A stretch of 64,000 nucleotides of DNA, from the NCBI RefSeq assembly GCF_900232995.1, contig NZ_OCVX01000003.1, forward strand, positions 152,524 through 216,523, in the 5' to 3' direction. The notes beneath the pieces were generated by a model. That model was given only the letters and a program-made list of their open reading frames with translations, searched no databases and was not told the DNA's origin. Of this stretch, positions 1 to 10,440 are shown piece after piece (the stretch's first letter is position 1; each line of letters starts with the position of its first letter). The position numbers and the translations under genes are program-made. The stretch is from Mycobacterium simulans (GTDB lineage Bacteria > Actinomycetota > Actinomycetes > Mycobacteriales > Mycobacteriaceae).

Positions 1-1
1 C

Positions 2-283
2 CGACCCGTGGTTGAGCTGGCCATTTGTTGGACTATGAGTAATGACGCACTCGACCCGCAATGGAGCGATCCCGAAGGTTTCAGCGTTGTCATCGAAGGC
101 GAACCACGAGTCGACGCCATGATCCGGTTCGGGCATCCCGGGCAGGACATCATGACCGAATTGATGGTCAGCACCGCCATCGCGGCGGTCAACGCCATAC
201 CGTTCGTCTGCCAAGCGCGACCGGGCGTCATCACACCGATCGATCTACCTGTTGTGGGATCCGTTGGCGCCCTTACGCTCTGA
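2..283 (+). CDS. C-terminal end of a dihydrodipicolinate-reductase-like dehydrogenase (partial)
   Basis: The reading frame is open from the left edge of the window and stops at 281-283, so only the last ~93 residues are seen. The tail has an NAIPFVC segment followed by an ARPGVITPIDLP segment. This is the pattern I associate with the C-terminal part of the DapB-like / 2,4-diaminopentanoate dehydrogenase group found in many mycobacteria. Those proteins have an N-terminal Rossmann domain, which would lie outside the window. The gene converges on the AraC regulator and the two overlap by 11 bp. The substrate cannot be deduced from the fragment, and the family call rests on one motif. Confidence 0.6.
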   Translation, partial: RPVVELAICWTMSNDALDPQWSDPEGFSVVIEGEPRVDAMIRFGHPGQDIMTELMVSTAIAAVNAIPFVCQARPGVITPIDLPVVGSVGALTL

Positions 284-1133
284 TGGCACGGCCGCGCCAC
301 TCGCGCGGCGAGGCGCCGTGCGTCCGGCTGAACAGTCGGCTGAAATACCCGGGATCGGGCATCCCAACCCGTACGGCAATCTCTGCGACCGGTAGGTCCG
401 TTTCAGCCAGTAGGTCGCGAGCATCTGCCATGCGGCGTTCGATGATCCACTCCTGCACGGTGCGCCCGGTGCGGCGGCGCACGACGGTGGTCAGGTGTCC
501 GGGCGTCATGCCAATTTCGCGCGCCACGTCGCGCAGCGACAACGGCTCGGTGTGACGCCGGTCGATCACCGCGAACACTTCGGCCAGCAACGGTTCGCCG
601 CTGCGCCTCAGATCGGCCACCACGTCGCGGGCCAGGCGCGCGAGCTCGATCAGCAGCACTGTCAGGTGCGCCAGAACCGCCTGCCGATAGCCGTCCTGTC
701 GCACGGCCAGCTCTGTTTCAATCGAACGGATCGCGTCATCCCACGCGGGTCGCCGGGCTCTGGGCACCTCGAGGCGCAGCATCCCTCCCGAACGTCCGTG
801 CAGGAACGGGAAGAGCAGCGGGTGTGCCCGCCACGAGGGCCACGGCGAACGCGCGTCCTCACCAAGCGCAGCGGGATCGAAGAGCACCGCGACCCCGGCT
901 TCGAGGTCGTCCAATTGTCCCGGGTCGAGCACCTCACCCGCGGCAGCCACGTACACCACGCCCGCGGTGGCCGCGTACCAGAGCGCCGGGAAATCATGAA
1001 TGTGACGACCCCGTTCTGGCAGGTCGTCACGGCCGCCGCGGACCACCGATACCGGAGGTGTATCCGGATCGGTTCGATATTCATAGATTGGCACGCCACC
1101 GCGGTGACGGGTCAGCCGCGCGGCATGGGTCAT
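273..1133 (-). CDS. AraC-family transcriptional regulator
   Basis: The C-terminal ~100 residues form a double helix-turn-helix of the AraC/XylS type. The segments LSLRDVAREIGMTPGHL and VAEIAVRVGMPDPGYFSRLF, ending in SPREWR, are diagnostic. The N-terminal half resembles the AraC-binding cupin domain and carries HDFPALWY, so it probably senses a small ligand. I prefer the ATG at 1133 (286 aa); the frame can begin at a GTG at 1169. An imperfect palindrome CAAAG-N9-CTTTG lies at 1139-1157 just upstream and could be a self-operator. The gene is divergent from the methyltransferase at 1199, which it may control. The inducer is unknown. Confidence 0.8.
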   Translation of the reverse strand: MTHAARLTRHRGGVPIYEYRTDPDTPPVSVVRGGRDDLPERGRHIHDFPALWYAATAGVVYVAAAGEVLDPGQLDDLEAGVAVLFDPAALGEDARSPWPSWRAHPLLFPFLHGRSGGMLRLEVPRARRPAWDDAIRSIETELAVRQDGYRQAVLAHLTVLLIELARLARDVVADLRRSGEPLLAEVFAVIDRRHTEPLSLRDVAREIGMTPGHLTTVVRRRTGRTVQEWIIERRMADARDLLAETDLPVAEIAVRVGMPDPGYFSRLFSRTHGASPREWRGRAIRA

Positions 1134-1198
1134 GGTGCCAAAGATAGTCCTACTTTGAGCGATGATCACCCAATTCTTCAGCTTGTGAACGGCTCATT

Positions 1199-1864
1199 AT
1201 GGTTTGCGTGACCAAACATCATCCACATGATTACCTCCCAGCGGCCGGTCACGACGCGCTGCTTCCCGGCTACGACCTGCTCACCCGCTTAATGGGCTTC
1301 AACAAGGTCTATGAGATCCTCATCGCCCAGGCCGAAATCGCCGCCGACCATCGTGTCTTGGAAATTGGCTGCGGCACTGGCAATCTCACGACGCGGGTAA
1401 AGCATGCTCATCCGTCGGCTGAAGTGATCGGATCCGATCCCGATCCGCGGGCCCTACGCCGGGCTCAGCGAAAGGCCGGCCGGCTGACCGGGATCCGCTT
1501 CGAACGCGGCTACGCTCAGCAGTTGCCCTACGCCGAAGGCGAATTCGACAGGGTGTTGTCGTCGATGATGCTGCACCATCTCGACGACGAAACGAAACCC
1601 GCAGCGGCGGCGGAGATTTTTCGTGTCCTGCGTCCCGGCGGCAGACTGCACCTTGTTGACATCGGCGGCGAGATAACCAGCCACGACGGCCTGGCAGCGC
1701 GAATTATCAGGCGCAGCCACCACGCAAGCGGCAACCTTGGCGACGCGATTCCACGCCTACTACGTACCGCCGGGTTCGACTGTACCGAGGTCGCCTCGGA
1801 GCGACACCGCTTCGTTGGACGCCTCACCTACTATCGCGCCACCCGCCCGGATACCGCACCGTAG
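1199..1864 (+). CDS. Class I SAM-dependent methyltransferase (Methyltransf_11 type)
   Basis: A 221-aa protein with glycine-rich motif I VLEIGCGTGN at residues 53-62, an acidic SDPDP turn about 25 residues later and a motif IV region LSSMMLHHLDD. These are the hallmarks of small-molecule Rossmann-fold methyltransferases. The N-terminal ~40 residues look like a substrate lid. ATG 1199 is used as the start; a GTG at 1208 is an equally good alternative. The gene is divergent from the AraC regulator and ends just before a strong hairpin terminator. The substrate is unknown; ubiquinone or lipid-type acceptors are common in the family. Confidence 0.82.
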   Translation: MVCVTKHHPHDYLPAAGHDALLPGYDLLTRLMGFNKVYEILIAQAEIAADHRVLEIGCGTGNLTTRVKHAHPSAEVIGSDPDPRALRRAQRKAGRLTGIRFERGYAQQLPYAEGEFDRVLSSMMLHHLDDETKPAAAAEIFRVLRPGGRLHLVDIGGEITSHDGLAARIIRRSHHASGNLGDAIPRLLRTAGFDCTEVASERHRFVGRLTYYRATRPDTAP

Positions 1865-1868
1865 CGAC

Positions 1869-1926
1869 ACGAGCGTAACGCCACCGCGAAATCCGGCTCG
1901 GCATTTCGCGGTGGCGTTACGCTCGT
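1869..1926. terminator. Perfect 24-bp inverted repeat, bidirectional terminator
   Basis: Arms at 1869-1892 and 1903-1926 are exact reverse complements around a 10-nt loop. The hairpin lies between the convergent methyltransferase (stop 1864) and alcohol dehydrogenase (stop 1953). There is no U-tract. Mycobacterial terminators often lack one, so a bidirectional terminator is the most economical reading. Confidence 0.8.
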
Positions 1927-1952
1927 CGCCCTCGCGCCGAGGACGCCACGAC

Positions 1953-3185
1953 TCAGCGCTGATCTATGGCCACCTTGACGGCGCCGCTGTCGCCCTGGTT
2001 GGCGATCGCCAGGAACGCGTCGCGCCACCGCTCCAGCGGCACAGTATGAGTGAGCATGGGGCGCAGGTCGATTCGGCTGTCCGCAGCCAGATCGAGGTAG
2101 TGGGCGATGGCATGCTTGCGCTGCCCGCCGACCTCCTCGATGCCGAAGGCGTTGGAGCCGACCCAGCTGATCTCTTTGAAATACAGCGGACTCCACTCCC
2201 ACCGTCCGGGCCCATGGACACCGGCCTTGACCAGCGTCCCCCGGGATGTCAGCACCCGCACCCCAACTTCGAACGTCTCCGGCTTCCCGACGGTGTCGTA
2301 GACCACATCAACCGCACCAGGGTGCGCCATTGGCAGACCCAGCAACGGCTGCCGCAGCCGGCCCCCGCCCCACGCGACCAGGTCCTCGATAATGGCCAGA
2401 CGCGGCTCGTGCGCAAGGACTTTCGCGGCCCCGAACCGACGGGCCAGCTCCGCTTGAGCTGTGAACCGCGCTACGACGGCCACCACCACATCCGGATACA
2501 GCGCCCGCAGGATCGCGACCGCGCACAACCCGAGTGAGCCGGCCCCGTACACCAGAACTCGGCCGGAGCGGGGCGGCGGATGACGGGTGATCGCATGTAG
2601 GGACACCGAGAACGGGTCGGCGAACACGGCGGCTTCATCGGGCACGGAATCGGGAACCGCAAACAGCATGCTGTCGTGGGCGGGCATCAACTCGGCGTAT
2701 CCGCCGGTCACGTCGGCCGAGACGCCGGTGTGGATGCCGGGCTTGATGTCACCGTCGGCAAAGCTCCAGCACAGGCTGTAATCGCCGCTTTCGCAGGCCG
2801 GGCACGGCGGCTCGATGCCACGCGGCCCGCATGACAGCCACGGGTTGAGCACCACCCGCTGCCCCACCCGCAGCCCCCGGGCCTTGGGGCCCAGTTCAAC
2901 CACGTCGGCGACCACCTCGTGGCCCATGACTTGCGGGAAGGAACAGAATGCCGCCATCGCGTTGTCGGCATCACCCTCACCAAAATCCAGCAGAATCTGC
3001 TTGGAGTCCGACCCACAGATTCCGGTCAGGCGGGGCCGAGTAATGACCCAATCCTGTTGCAGCAGCGTAGGATCGGGCAGCTGCCGCAGCGCTGTGGGGG
3101 TCCGGGCCAGATTCACTGCCAACGCGTTGGCGTCTTCCGGAACCTCGAAAGGCTCCGGCGGCACACCGTAGACCAGCGCCCTCAT
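1953..3185 (-). CDS. Zinc-dependent alcohol dehydrogenase (MDR superfamily)
   Basis: A 410-aa medium-chain dehydrogenase. Catalytic-zinc ligands are visible as C57 in GICGSD and H89-E90 in GHE. The structural-zinc lobe is present as C119, C128, C131 and C139. The NAD(P) Rossmann motif VYGAGSLG follows around residue 214. It should oxidise an alcohol or reduce an aldehyde with NAD(P). The start overlaps the stop of the upstream SDR by 4 bp (ATGA at 3182-3185), so the two genes are translationally coupled and probably act on the same substrate. Which substrate is not evident; no close named homologue comes to mind. Confidence 0.85.
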   Translation of the reverse strand: MRALVYGVPPEPFEVPEDANALAVNLARTPTALRQLPDPTLLQQDWVITRPRLTGICGSDSKQILLDFGEGDADNAMAAFCSFPQVMGHEVVADVVELGPKARGLRVGQRVVLNPWLSCGPRGIEPPCPACESGDYSLCWSFADGDIKPGIHTGVSADVTGGYAELMPAHDSMLFAVPDSVPDEAAVFADPFSVSLHAITRHPPPRSGRVLVYGAGSLGLCAVAILRALYPDVVVAVVARFTAQAELARRFGAAKVLAHEPRLAIIEDLVAWGGGRLRQPLLGLPMAHPGAVDVVYDTVGKPETFEVGVRVLTSRGTLVKAGVHGPGRWEWSPLYFKEISWVGSNAFGIEEVGGQRKHAIAHYLDLAADSRIDLRPMLTHTVPLERWRDAFLAIANQGDSGAVKVAIDQR

Positions 3186-3967
3186 GGCGCGTTGGACGCC
3201 ATGTTGGCCGCACCCGCGATGAAGGCGTCCAGGTCGGCATTTTTCACATCGACAATCGGTTTCAGGTCCGGGAGATAGTGCTCGAAGCGATCACTGCCCA
3301 TGGCCGCGACAATGCCCTCGGCCACCTCATCGGGTGCGACCTTGGGCCCACGGTAGATAGGTTCGTCATTGTCTGGCCGATCCCAAATCTCGGTATCTAC
3401 CGGACCCGGCTCGATCAACTTCACCGAGACCCCGGTTCCCGCCAAGTCGACCGCCAGCCCTTCGCTCCACCCGCATAGCGCGAATTTGCTTGCACAGTAG
3501 GCAGATTCGTGGATAACTGCGAGCCGGCCAGCCACGCTCGACACGTTGACGATCATGCCCGATCTGCGCGCCAGCATTCTCGGCAGCAGCGCCAGCGTCA
3601 GCCGCATCGGCGCGACGAAGTTGACCCGCATGACGGCCTCCACCTCATCGGGTTTGAGGGCGGTGACGGCCCGGCGCTTCGGAATTGCGGCGTTGTTCAC
3701 CAGCACGTCGACGCCGCCCAGACCATGCCAGGCCTGCAGACCGAGCCGGCCGACGGTAGTGGTGTCGGCCAGGTCGGCCACCCACATCGTGGAGTCCGGC
3801 GATGTCGTCCGGCAGTCGGCCAGTACCTGAGCCAATCGATCGCGCCGACGCGCGATCAGGCCCACGACCGCACCCGCGGCGGCCAGCCGCCTGGCCAACG
3901 CCGCCCCCACCCCCGAGGAAGCCCCCGTAACCAGCACTCTCTTGCCGGCCGCCTGGAAAGACGTCAT
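3182..3967 (-). CDS. Short-chain dehydrogenase/reductase (classical SDR)
   Basis: A 261-aa classical SDR. The cofactor motif TGASSGVG is at residues 14-21, NNAA at 91-94, the catalytic serine at 143/144 and the YCASK active-site motif at 157-161. It is the first gene of a two-gene operon with the Zn-dependent alcohol dehydrogenase, which overlaps its stop by 4 bp. It is divergent from the methyltransferase at 4072, sharing a ~100-bp promoter region. The fold and chemistry are certain; the substrate is not. Confidence 0.87.
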   Translation of the reverse strand: MTSFQAAGKRVLVTGASSGVGAALARRLAAAGAVVGLIARRRDRLAQVLADCRTTSPDSTMWVADLADTTTVGRLGLQAWHGLGGVDVLVNNAAIPKRRAVTALKPDEVEAVMRVNFVAPMRLTLALLPRMLARRSGMIVNVSSVAGRLAVIHESAYCASKFALCGWSEGLAVDLAGTGVSVKLIEPGPVDTEIWDRPDNDEPIYRGPKVAPDEVAEGIVAAMGSDRFEHYLPDLKPIVDVKNADLDAFIAGAANMASNAP

Positions 3968-4071
3968 CGCTCAAGGTTGCCGTGAACCGGCCCACCTTGG
4001 GAACCCTTTGCACGGAAAGCTTGTTACATTTGCTAAATATCAACCTAGGCCATCTTCGAATGAGGTACTGC

Positions 4072-5028
4072 ATGACGTCTACGGGCTCCACCAGGTACGA
4101 AGGCGACACGTGGGACTTGGCATCCAGCGTCGGCGTCACCGCAACCATGGTCGCGGCCGCCCGTGCGATGGCAACCCGTGCCGACAACCGGCTGATCGAC
4201 GATCCGTTCGCCGAACCACTGGTGCGAGCCGTCGGCGTAGACCTACTTACCAAGCTAGCGACGGGGGACATGGGCCCGAGCGACCTCGACGACGACCCAG
4301 AATGCCCGATCAGGTCGATCGCAGACGTCGCAGACAACATGGCGGTTCGCACCCAGTTCTTTGACGAGTTCTTCCTGGATGCGGCGCGGGTGGGTATCAA
4401 GCAGGTCGTGATCCTGGCTTCGGGACTGGACGCGCGCGCATACCGGTTGCCGTGGCCTGCTGGGACCGTGGTTTACGAAATCGACCAGCCACAAGTCATC
4501 GAGTTCAAGTCCCGAACCCTCGCCGAGCTTGGTGCCGCTGCCACCGCGGACCGGCGCGCGGTAGCTGTCGACCTACGTGACGACTGGCCTGCTGCATTGT
4601 GCGCGGCGGGGTTCGAGCCGGCCCAGCCCACCGCCTGGAGCGCCGAGGGCTTGCTGGGCTATCTACCGCCCGACACTCAGGATCGCCTGCTGGACACCAT
4701 CACCGAGTTCAGCGCTCCGGGCAGCCGGTTGGCCACCGAAAGCTTCCATAACGTCGACCCTGCCCAAGAGGACCGGATGAGGGAGCGGATGCAGAACATG
4801 TCCGAACGGTGGCGAAGGCACGGCTTCGACATCGACATGACCGGGCTCGTCTATCTAGGTGACCGCAACGAGGCTGGGCCCTACCTCAGCGATCACGGCT
4901 GGCTGACAACGAGCATCTCGCTGCAGGATCTGCGTGCGGCCAACGAACTTCCGCCACTTCACGACGAGGAGATGTCCGCTGCTGAGATGCTGTACATCAG
5001 TGGCACCCTGTACACAACCCCGAGATAG
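4072..5028 (+). CDS. LCM-type SAM methyltransferase, Rv0726c-like
   Basis: A 318-aa member of the large mycobacterial family of putative SAM methyltransferases with the leucine-carboxyl-methyltransferase fold. Signatures are [19 protein letters not shown] near the N-terminus, [14 protein letters not shown], and the SAM-binding segment [15 protein letters not shown]. The ATG at 4072 is preferred to an upstream in-frame ATG at 3982 because it has a GAGGT Shine-Dalgarno and fits the usual family start. A paralogue follows 8 bp later, so the two are co-transcribed. The pair occupies the position of Rv0726c-Rv0725c. Substrates of this family are generally unknown. Confidence 0.88.
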   Translation: MTSTGSTRYEGDTWDLASSVGVTATMVAAARAMATRADNRLIDDPFAEPLVRAVGVDLLTKLATGDMGPSDLDDDPECPIRSIADVADNMAVRTQFFDEFFLDAARVGIKQVVILASGLDARAYRLPWPAGTVVYEIDQPQVIEFKSRTLAELGAAATADRRAVAVDLRDDWPAALCAAGFEPAQPTAWSAEGLLGYLPPDTQDRLLDTITEFSAPGSRLATESFHNVDPAQEDRMRERMQNMSERWRRHGFDIDMTGLVYLGDRNEAGPYLSDHGWLTTSISLQDLRAANELPPLHDEEMSAAEMLYISGTLYTTPR

Positions 5029-5036
5029 GACACCGC

Positions 5037-5951
5037 ATGGCACGCGCTCACGACGACAACTGGGATCTCGCGTCCAGCGTCGGCGCGACGGCCACCATGG
5101 TCGCGGCCGGACGCGCGATTGCGACCAGGGATCCCCAAGGTTTGATCAGCGATCCGTTCGCCGAACCACTGGTGCGCGCGGTCGGGGTCGACTTCTTCAT
5201 CAAGATGATGGACGGTGAGCTCGATCTCGATGCGGTCGAGGGCATTTCGTCAGTGCGGGCGCAGGCGATGGTCGACGGAATGGCGGTGCGCACGAAGTAC
5301 TTCGACGACTACTTCGTCAATGCCATGGCCGGCGGCGTCCGGCAGGCGGTAATCCTGGCATCCGGGCTGGACGCGCGCGCCTACCGACTGCCATGGCCAC
5401 CCGGGACGGTGGTCTATGAACTCGACCAACCCCAGGTGATCGAATTCAAGACAACCACCTTGGCCGGTATCGGTGCTGAACCCACCGCGACTCGGCGCAC
5501 CATTCCCGTCGATCTGCGTGCTGATTGGCCGGCGGCACTACAAGCGGCCGGCCTGGACACCGGCGCACCAACGGCTTGGTTGGCCGAAGGCCTGCTGATC
5601 TACTTGCCACCGGCGGCCCAGGACCGGTTGTTCGACCACATCACCGCGCTCAGCGCTCCGGGCAGCACGGTCGCCACCGAATTTGTGCCGGGCATTGTGG
5701 ATTTCGATGTCGACCGGGCACGGGAGATGTCGGGTTCGTTTCGCGCACATGGCTTGGATATCGACATGGGTTCGCTGGTCTACACCGGCGAACGCAACCA
5801 CGTCGTCGACTACCTGCGCGGTAAGGGGTGGGACGCCGAGGGTGTCACCCGAACCGAGCTGTTCAACCGCAACGGCATCGACGTTCCCGCCCCGGAAGAC
5901 GATGACCCATTGGGCGAAATCATCTTCATCAGCGGCGGGCTCACCGGCTAG
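5037..5951 (+). CDS. LCM-type SAM methyltransferase, Rv0725c-like
   Basis: A 304-aa paralogue of the preceding gene, with the same ordered blocks: [52 protein letters not shown] and a C-terminal [10 protein letters not shown]. It lies only 8 bp downstream, so it is the second gene of a two-gene operon. It overlaps the 3' end of sppA by 4 bp on the opposite strand. A decayed copy of the same family occurs at 22296-22740 in this window. The substrate is unknown. Confidence 0.88.
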   Translation: MARAHDDNWDLASSVGATATMVAAGRAIATRDPQGLISDPFAEPLVRAVGVDFFIKMMDGELDLDAVEGISSVRAQAMVDGMAVRTKYFDDYFVNAMAGGVRQAVILASGLDARAYRLPWPPGTVVYELDQPQVIEFKTTTLAGIGAEPTATRRTIPVDLRADWPAALQAAGLDTGAPTAWLAEGLLIYLPPAAQDRLFDHITALSAPGSTVATEFVPGIVDFDVDRAREMSGSFRAHGLDIDMGSLVYTGERNHVVDYLRGKGWDAEGVTRTELFNRNGIDVPAPEDDDPLGEIIFISGGLTG

Positions 5952-7732
5952 AAGCGCGACTCCCCCAGCCACAACACGCTGACGTCGCTCAGCGTCTGCT
6001 CCACGTGGTCGATGAGTCCGACGACCGATCGGGCGAGCAGCGCACCCACCGCATCCGGCAGCGATGCCGCAGCCGGTTGCGATGACGTTCTCGGCCAGAT
6101 CAGATCGCGCAGTGACGAGCCCGGATAGCTGACGATGCGGACCTCGGTATCCTCGTCCAGCCCGGCCAGCACCTTGGCGCGGCGCACCGCGGTACGAAAG
6201 CCGCCGAGTTCGTCGACCAAGCCGCGTTCGAGGGCGTCGGCTCCGGTCCAGACCCTGCCCCGCGCAACGATATCCACGGCTTCGGCACTAAGGTTGCGGC
6301 CCTGCGCAACGCGGTCCACGAAGTCGGTGTAGAACAGGTCCGCCTCCGCCTCCCGGTGGGCTTGCTGCTGCGGCGTGAAGGGCGCATTAATAGACCACGC
6401 GTCGGCATTGGCGTTGGTGCGCACCGTATCTGACCTGACACCCAGCCGGTCCTTCAGATCCCGGACAACAAGCTTCCCGGTGATCACGCCGATCGAACCG
6501 GTGATCGTGCCCGGGTTGGCGACGATCGCGTCGGCGCCCATCGCGACGTAATAGCCGCCGGAGGCAGCGATCGCACCCATCGACGCCACCACCGGCTTGC
6601 CGTCGTCGCGGGCCCGCTGCACCTCGCGCCAGATGGTCTCCGATGCGGTGACGGAACCCCCTGGACTGTCCACCCGCAGCACGATCGCCGACACCGAATC
6701 GTCGGCAGCCACTTCCCGCAGCGCCGCCGCAATGGTGTCGCCACCGGCGCTGGACGGACCGATCGGCAGAATCTGCGGCCCCCCACGTCCGTTGACAATC
6801 GTGCCTTCGAGGGTGACCACCGCGATCGTCGGCTTGGACCGGCGGCCGGGAATCGACGGCATGGGTGGCGCCAAACGCGACCGAGCCGAACTGGCATAGC
6901 GCGCCAAGTACAGTCGCGGCGGCTTTTCGTCGGAATTATCCTCGGCACCAATCAATTCCGCGATACGCGCATAGGCTTCGTCCCGGAATCCAATCCGATC
7001 GATCAATCCTGAGGCCACCGCGTCATCACGCAAGAGCGGAGCCCGGTTGGCCAGCTCGTCAAGTGCGCCCACTTCAAGGTTGCGCGATTCGGCAACCGCT
7101 TGCCACACCTGGTCTTGGATGCTTTCCAGCATCCGGGTGACAGCTTCGCGGTGAGCGTCGGTGTAGCCGTCTTCGGTGAAAAGGTTTGCCGCCGACTTGT
7201 ATTCGCCCCGCGCGACAAACTGGGCTTCAATGCCCGCCTTGTGCAGCGCATCGCGAAGGAACATGGCGTTGCTCGCGAAGCCGATCAGCCCGACACCGCC
7301 GGAGGGCTGCATCCAGACCTCGCCGAACGCCGAAGCCAGGTAGTAGGACAACGTTCCCGGATAGGTCTCGGCCCAAGCGAGCGACGGCTTGACGGCACTG
7401 AACGCCGCGATGGCTGCCCGCAGCTCCTGAACCGCTCCGATCGGCGAAGGCGGAAGCTGTACGCGGGCGATCAAACCGGCGACCCGAGGGTCGTCTGCGG
7501 CACGGTGGATCGCGGCGACGGCGTCGCGCAGAGCCATCGGCCGGCCGGCGCCGGTGACGATCGCGAAGGGGTCGAAGCCGGTGGTCTCCGGCGGCATGGA
7601 CCGCAGGTTGAATTCGAGCACGCAGCCGTTGGGTACGCCATGATGGCGGGCGGTATCGACCCGGCTGACCAGGGCGCGCACGTCTTGCCCAAAACTCAAG
7701 GCACCGGGGAGGGACGGCAGAAAAGCGACCAT
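5948..7732 (-). CDS. sppA: Protease IV / signal peptide peptidase SppA
   Basis: A 594-aa protein with tandem S49 domains, the length of the 67-kDa-type SppA. The lysine general base is visible as K179 in [12 protein letters not shown]. The serine nucleophile is S391 in [17 protein letters not shown]. As in E. coli SppA, the Lys and Ser sit in the two different halves. It should degrade signal peptides cleaved from exported proteins at the cytoplasmic membrane. The N-terminal segment is only weakly hydrophobic. The gene follows rplO in position, as Rv0724 does in M. tuberculosis, but here an oxidoreductase lies between them. It is divergent from that oxidoreductase. Confidence 0.93.
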   Translation of the reverse strand: MVAFLPSLPGALSFGQDVRALVSRVDTARHHGVPNGCVLEFNLRSMPPETTGFDPFAIVTGAGRPMALRDAVAAIHRAADDPRVAGLIARVQLPPSPIGAVQELRAAIAAFSAVKPSLAWAETYPGTLSYYLASAFGEVWMQPSGGVGLIGFASNAMFLRDALHKAGIEAQFVARGEYKSAANLFTEDGYTDAHREAVTRMLESIQDQVWQAVAESRNLEVGALDELANRAPLLRDDAVASGLIDRIGFRDEAYARIAELIGAEDNSDEKPPRLYLARYASSARSRLAPPMPSIPGRRSKPTIAVVTLEGTIVNGRGGPQILPIGPSSAGGDTIAAALREVAADDSVSAIVLRVDSPGGSVTASETIWREVQRARDDGKPVVASMGAIAASGGYYVAMGADAIVANPGTITGSIGVITGKLVVRDLKDRLGVRSDTVRTNANADAWSINAPFTPQQQAHREAEADLFYTDFVDRVAQGRNLSAEAVDIVARGRVWTGADALERGLVDELGGFRTAVRRAKVLAGLDEDTEVRIVSYPGSSLRDLIWPRTSSQPAAASLPDAVGALLARSVVGLIDHVEQTLSDVSVLWLGESRF

Positions 7733-7770
7733 GTCTGAAGCGTACCGACCGGCAACCGTACGGTGGTGCA

Positions 7771-8706
7771 GTGAGGTTCTCGATTGCCATCCCCCAACTC
7801 GACTCCGACGGCTCGGGGCGCTTGGATGCCGCTGGGCTACGGTCTTACCTGGCGCGCGCTGAGCAGCTCGGCTTCGAGGGAGGGTGGGTCCTCGAGCAGA
7901 TCATCGGCGACGCGCCGTTGCTGGCACCGCTGGAGCTGTTGGCGTATTCGGCGGCCTGCACGCAGCGGCTACGGCTGGGTGTCGCCGTGCTCGTGACGTC
8001 GCTTCATGACCCGCTCCAGCTCGCCTCGGCTGCCACGGCCGTCGACCGGCTCAGCAACGGCCGGCTCGACATCGGTGTCGCACCCGGCGGCGGCTTTCGC
8101 AGATTCGCCGCCTTCGGCGTCGAGAAAGCTACCCATATCAGGTATTTCACTCAGGGCCTGGAATTGATGAAGGCGGCCTGGTCCGACGACCCCAGGGTCA
8201 CGTTCCACGGCCAGTTCCGTGTTGTCGACGACCTTCCCATCCAGCCCAAACCGGTGCAGCGACCTCACCCACCGATCTGGTTCGGGGGTCACGCTCCCAA
8301 GGCCCTGGCGCGCGCGGTCCGCCACGGCGATGCATTCCTCGGCGCGGGATCGTCGACGACGGCGGCCTTCGCCGAAGCGGTCGCCATATTGCGCCAGGAA
8401 CTCGCCCAACAGCGTAAGGACCCCGCGCATTTCACCATCGGCAAACGCGTCTATCTGATGATCGACGACGATGCCGAACGGGCCCGCGAACGTGTGCTCA
8501 CGGGCCTCCGGCGCATCTACGGCACGATGCCAGGCATCGACTCGACGCCGGTGTCGGGAACGCCGGATGACGTCGCCCGTGGGCTGCGCGAGGTGATCGA
8601 CGCGGGTGCCCAGATGCTGTTGCTCAACCCCGTCGGCCCCGACGTAGCGCAGAACCGTGAACAAATGGAACGCCTTGCCGCCGAAGTGATTCCGCGGCTG
8701 AATTAG
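7771..8706 (+). CDS. LLM-class flavin/F420-dependent oxidoreductase
   Basis: A 311-aa luciferase-like monooxygenase-family protein starting with GTG. The TIM-barrel pattern is seen in FSIAIPQLDSDG, the LGVAVLVTSLHDP strand and the RLDIGVAPGGGFRRF loop, followed by QRPHPPIWFGGH. In mycobacteria most such proteins use coenzyme F420 rather than FMN, so F420 is the likely cofactor. It is divergent from sppA (38-bp gap) and converges on rplO, separated from it by a perfect hairpin whose left arm begins inside its stop codon. I do not recall this gene at this place in M. tuberculosis. The substrate is unknown. Confidence 0.82.
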   Translation: MRFSIAIPQLDSDGSGRLDAAGLRSYLARAEQLGFEGGWVLEQIIGDAPLLAPLELLAYSAACTQRLRLGVAVLVTSLHDPLQLASAATAVDRLSNGRLDIGVAPGGGFRRFAAFGVEKATHIRYFTQGLELMKAAWSDDPRVTFHGQFRVVDDLPIQPKPVQRPHPPIWFGGHAPKALARAVRHGDAFLGAGSSTTAAFAEAVAILRQELAQQRKDPAHFTIGKRVYLMIDDDAERARERVLTGLRRIYGTMPGIDSTPVSGTPDDVARGLREVIDAGAQMLLLNPVGPDVAQNREQMERLAAEVIPRLN

Positions 8707-8776
8707 TACCGCGAGCAGACACAGAATCGCACGCCGCGACGCGGATTCGTGCGATTCTGTGTCTGCTCGCGGTACT
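8705..8776. terminator. Perfect 29-bp inverted repeat ending the rplN-rplO operon
   Basis: Arms 8705-8733 and 8748-8776 are exact complements around a 14-nt loop that itself holds a CCGCG-A-CGCGG stem. The element spans the space between convergent LLM oxidoreductase and rplO and touches the stop codon of the former. Its core, GCGAGCAGACACA, recurs in the hairpin after rpsQ, so it belongs to a repeated terminator type. Confidence 0.88.
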
Positions 8777-8777
8777 G

Positions 8778-9218
8778 CTAGAGCTCGGTCGCTGAGCCGC
8801 CGGCGGCCGTGATCTTCTCGCGCGCGCTGCCGCTGAACTTGTGCGCGGACACCTCGACCTTGACGGTCAGCTTGCCGTCGCCCAAGACCTTGACCAATGC
8901 GTTCTTCCGAACGGCCCCCTTGGCGACAAGCTCATCCACGCCGATGGTGCCGCCGTTAGGAAACAGTCGGCTAATGTCACCGACATTGACGATCTCGTAC
9001 TCGGTGCGGAACCGGTTACGAAAGCCCTTGAGCTTGGGCAGCCGCATGTGGATTGGCATCTGCCCACCCTCGAAGGTCACCGGCACGTTCTTGCGTGCCT
9101 TAGTGCCCTTGGTGCCACGGCCCGCCGTCTTACCCTTGGAACCCTCACCGCGACCGACGCGAGTGCGCGGGGTCTTCGAGCCGCGCGCGGGCCTCAGGTC
9201 GTGCAGCTTGATGGTCAC
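8778..9218 (-). CDS. rplO: 50S ribosomal protein L15
   Basis: A 146-aa L15, with the typical basic, glycine-rich N-terminus ([20 protein letters not shown]) and the conserved KGFRN segment. L15 is a late-assembling 23S rRNA-binding protein near the peptidyl-transferase region. It is the last gene of the rplN operon and overlaps rpmD by 4 bp (ATGA), so translation is coupled. A perfect hairpin terminator follows immediately. Confidence 0.97.
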   Translation of the reverse strand: MTIKLHDLRPARGSKTPRTRVGRGEGSKGKTAGRGTKGTKARKNVPVTFEGGQMPIHMRLPKLKGFRNRFRTEYEIVNVGDISRLFPNGGTIGVDELVAKGAVRKNALVKVLGDGKLTVKVEVSAHKFSGSAREKITAAGGSATEL

Positions 9219-9397
9219 TTGGCCTCCTCCACTTCAACGAGGTGCCGCACCACCGCGATCAGTCCGCGGGTCGCTGCGTTGTCCTCGCGGATCACCGAGT
9301 GGCGGATCTTCCGCAAACCCAAGGTGCGTAGGCTCTCGCGCTGCTTCCAGCGAGCACCGATGGTGCTACGCACCTGGGTGATCTTCAACTGACTCAT
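9215..9397 (-). CDS. rpmD: 50S ribosomal protein L30
   Basis: A 60-aa L30 beginning [14 protein letters not shown], with the conserved block [21 protein letters not shown]30 is a small 23S rRNA-binding protein absent from some bacterial groups but kept in mycobacteria. It overlaps both neighbours (rpsE and rplO) by 4 bp, so all three are probably translationally coupled. Confidence 0.97.
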   Translation of the reverse strand: MSQLKITQVRSTIGARWKQRESLRTLGLRKIRHSVIREDNAATRGLIAVVRHLVEVEEAK

Positions 9398-10050
9398 GGT
9401 TGTGCCGTTCCTTCACGTGCAGCTGCCACAGCCAACGCGTCACTTTCACGCCGGGCCTTGAGCATCCCGGCCGGCGCGACGTCCTCGATCGGCAGGCCGC
9501 GCCGCGCCGCCACCTCCTCGGGACGCTGCAGCATCTTGAGGGCAGCGACGGTGGCGTGCACCACGTTGATCGCGTTGTCGCTGCCCAGCGACTTGGCCAG
9601 GATGTCGTGCACCCCGGCGCATTCCAGTACCGCACGGGCGGCGCCGCCGGCGATCACACCGGTACCCGGGCTTGCCGGGCGCAATAACACCACGCCGGCA
9701 GCCGCCTCGCCCTGCACCGGGTGGGTGATGGTGCCGCCGATGAGCGGTACCCGGAAGAAGCCCTTGCGGGCCTCCTCGACGCCCTTCGCGATCGCGGCCG
9801 GAACTTCCTTGGCCTTGCCGTAGCCGACACCAACCATCCCGTTGCCGTCGCCCACGATGACCAGCGCGGTGAAGCTGAAACGCCGACCACCCTTGACCAC
9901 CTTGGAGACGCGGTTGATGGCGACGACCCGCTCCAGATAGTTGCTCTTGTCGCCGTCCCGATCACGACCTCCGCGGCCACCCCCGTCGCGGCGTCCCCGC
10001 CCGTCGCGGCTGTCACGGCTGTCGCCACCGCCTGCCGGCTGCTCCGCCAT
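9394..10050 (-). CDS. rpsE: 30S ribosomal protein S5
   Basis: A 218-aa S5, longer than the ~166-aa E. coli protein because of an N-terminal tail rich in Gly, Arg and Asp (about residues 1-35), typical of actinobacteria. The conserved core starts at [22 protein letters not shown] and contains the RNA-binding double-stranded fold. S5 lies at the mRNA entry channel and influences translational accuracy. It overlaps rpmD by 4 bp and follows rplR by 19 bp. Confidence 0.97.
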   Translation of the reverse strand: MAEQPAGGGDSRDSRDGRGRRDGGGRGGRDRDGDKSNYLERVVAINRVSKVVKGGRRFSFTALVIVGDGNGMVGVGYGKAKEVPAAIAKGVEEARKGFFRVPLIGGTITHPVQGEAAAGVVLLRPASPGTGVIAGGAARAVLECAGVHDILAKSLGSDNAINVVHATVAALKMLQRPEEVAARRGLPIEDVAPAGMLKARRESDALAVAAAREGTAQP

Positions 10051-10069
10051 TATGCGGTCCTCTCGTTCA

Positions 10070-10438
10070 TCAGAAACTCAATCCGTTCTCGCGTGCGGCA
10101 TCGGCCAGGGCCGCGATCCGTCCGCCGTAGGTGTATCCGCCGCGGTCGAATACCACGGTGTCGATGCCGGCTGCCTTGGCACGCTCGGCAATCAACTGTC
10201 CGACCCGCACGCTGCGGGCCTTCTTGTCGCCCTGCAAGCCGCGCACGTCGGCTTCGATCGATGAGGCGGCCGCGACGGTGGTGCCATTGAGGTCGTTCAC
10301 GAGCTGCACGTGAATGTGCCGTGCGGACCGGTGCACCACCAGCCGAGGGCGCGCAGGGGTGCCGGAGATCTTCTTACGCAGCCGCTCGTGCCGGCGCAGC
10401 CGAGCGACTCGTCGGGCCTCGGAGACTGATTGCGCCAT
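10070..10438 (-). CDS. rplR: 50S ribosomal protein L18
   Basis: A 122-aa L18 with the 5S-rRNA-binding core: [18 protein letters not shown] and the C-terminal [25 protein letters not shown]18 helps carry 5S rRNA into the large subunit together with L5 (rplE of this operon). It follows rplF by only 2 bp. Confidence 0.97.
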   Translation of the reverse strand: MAQSVSEARRVARLRRHERLRKKISGTPARPRLVVHRSARHIHVQLVNDLNGTTVAAASSIEADVRGLQGDKKARSVRVGQLIAERAKAAGIDTVVFDRGGYTYGGRIAALADAARENGLSF

Positions 10439-10440
10439 GA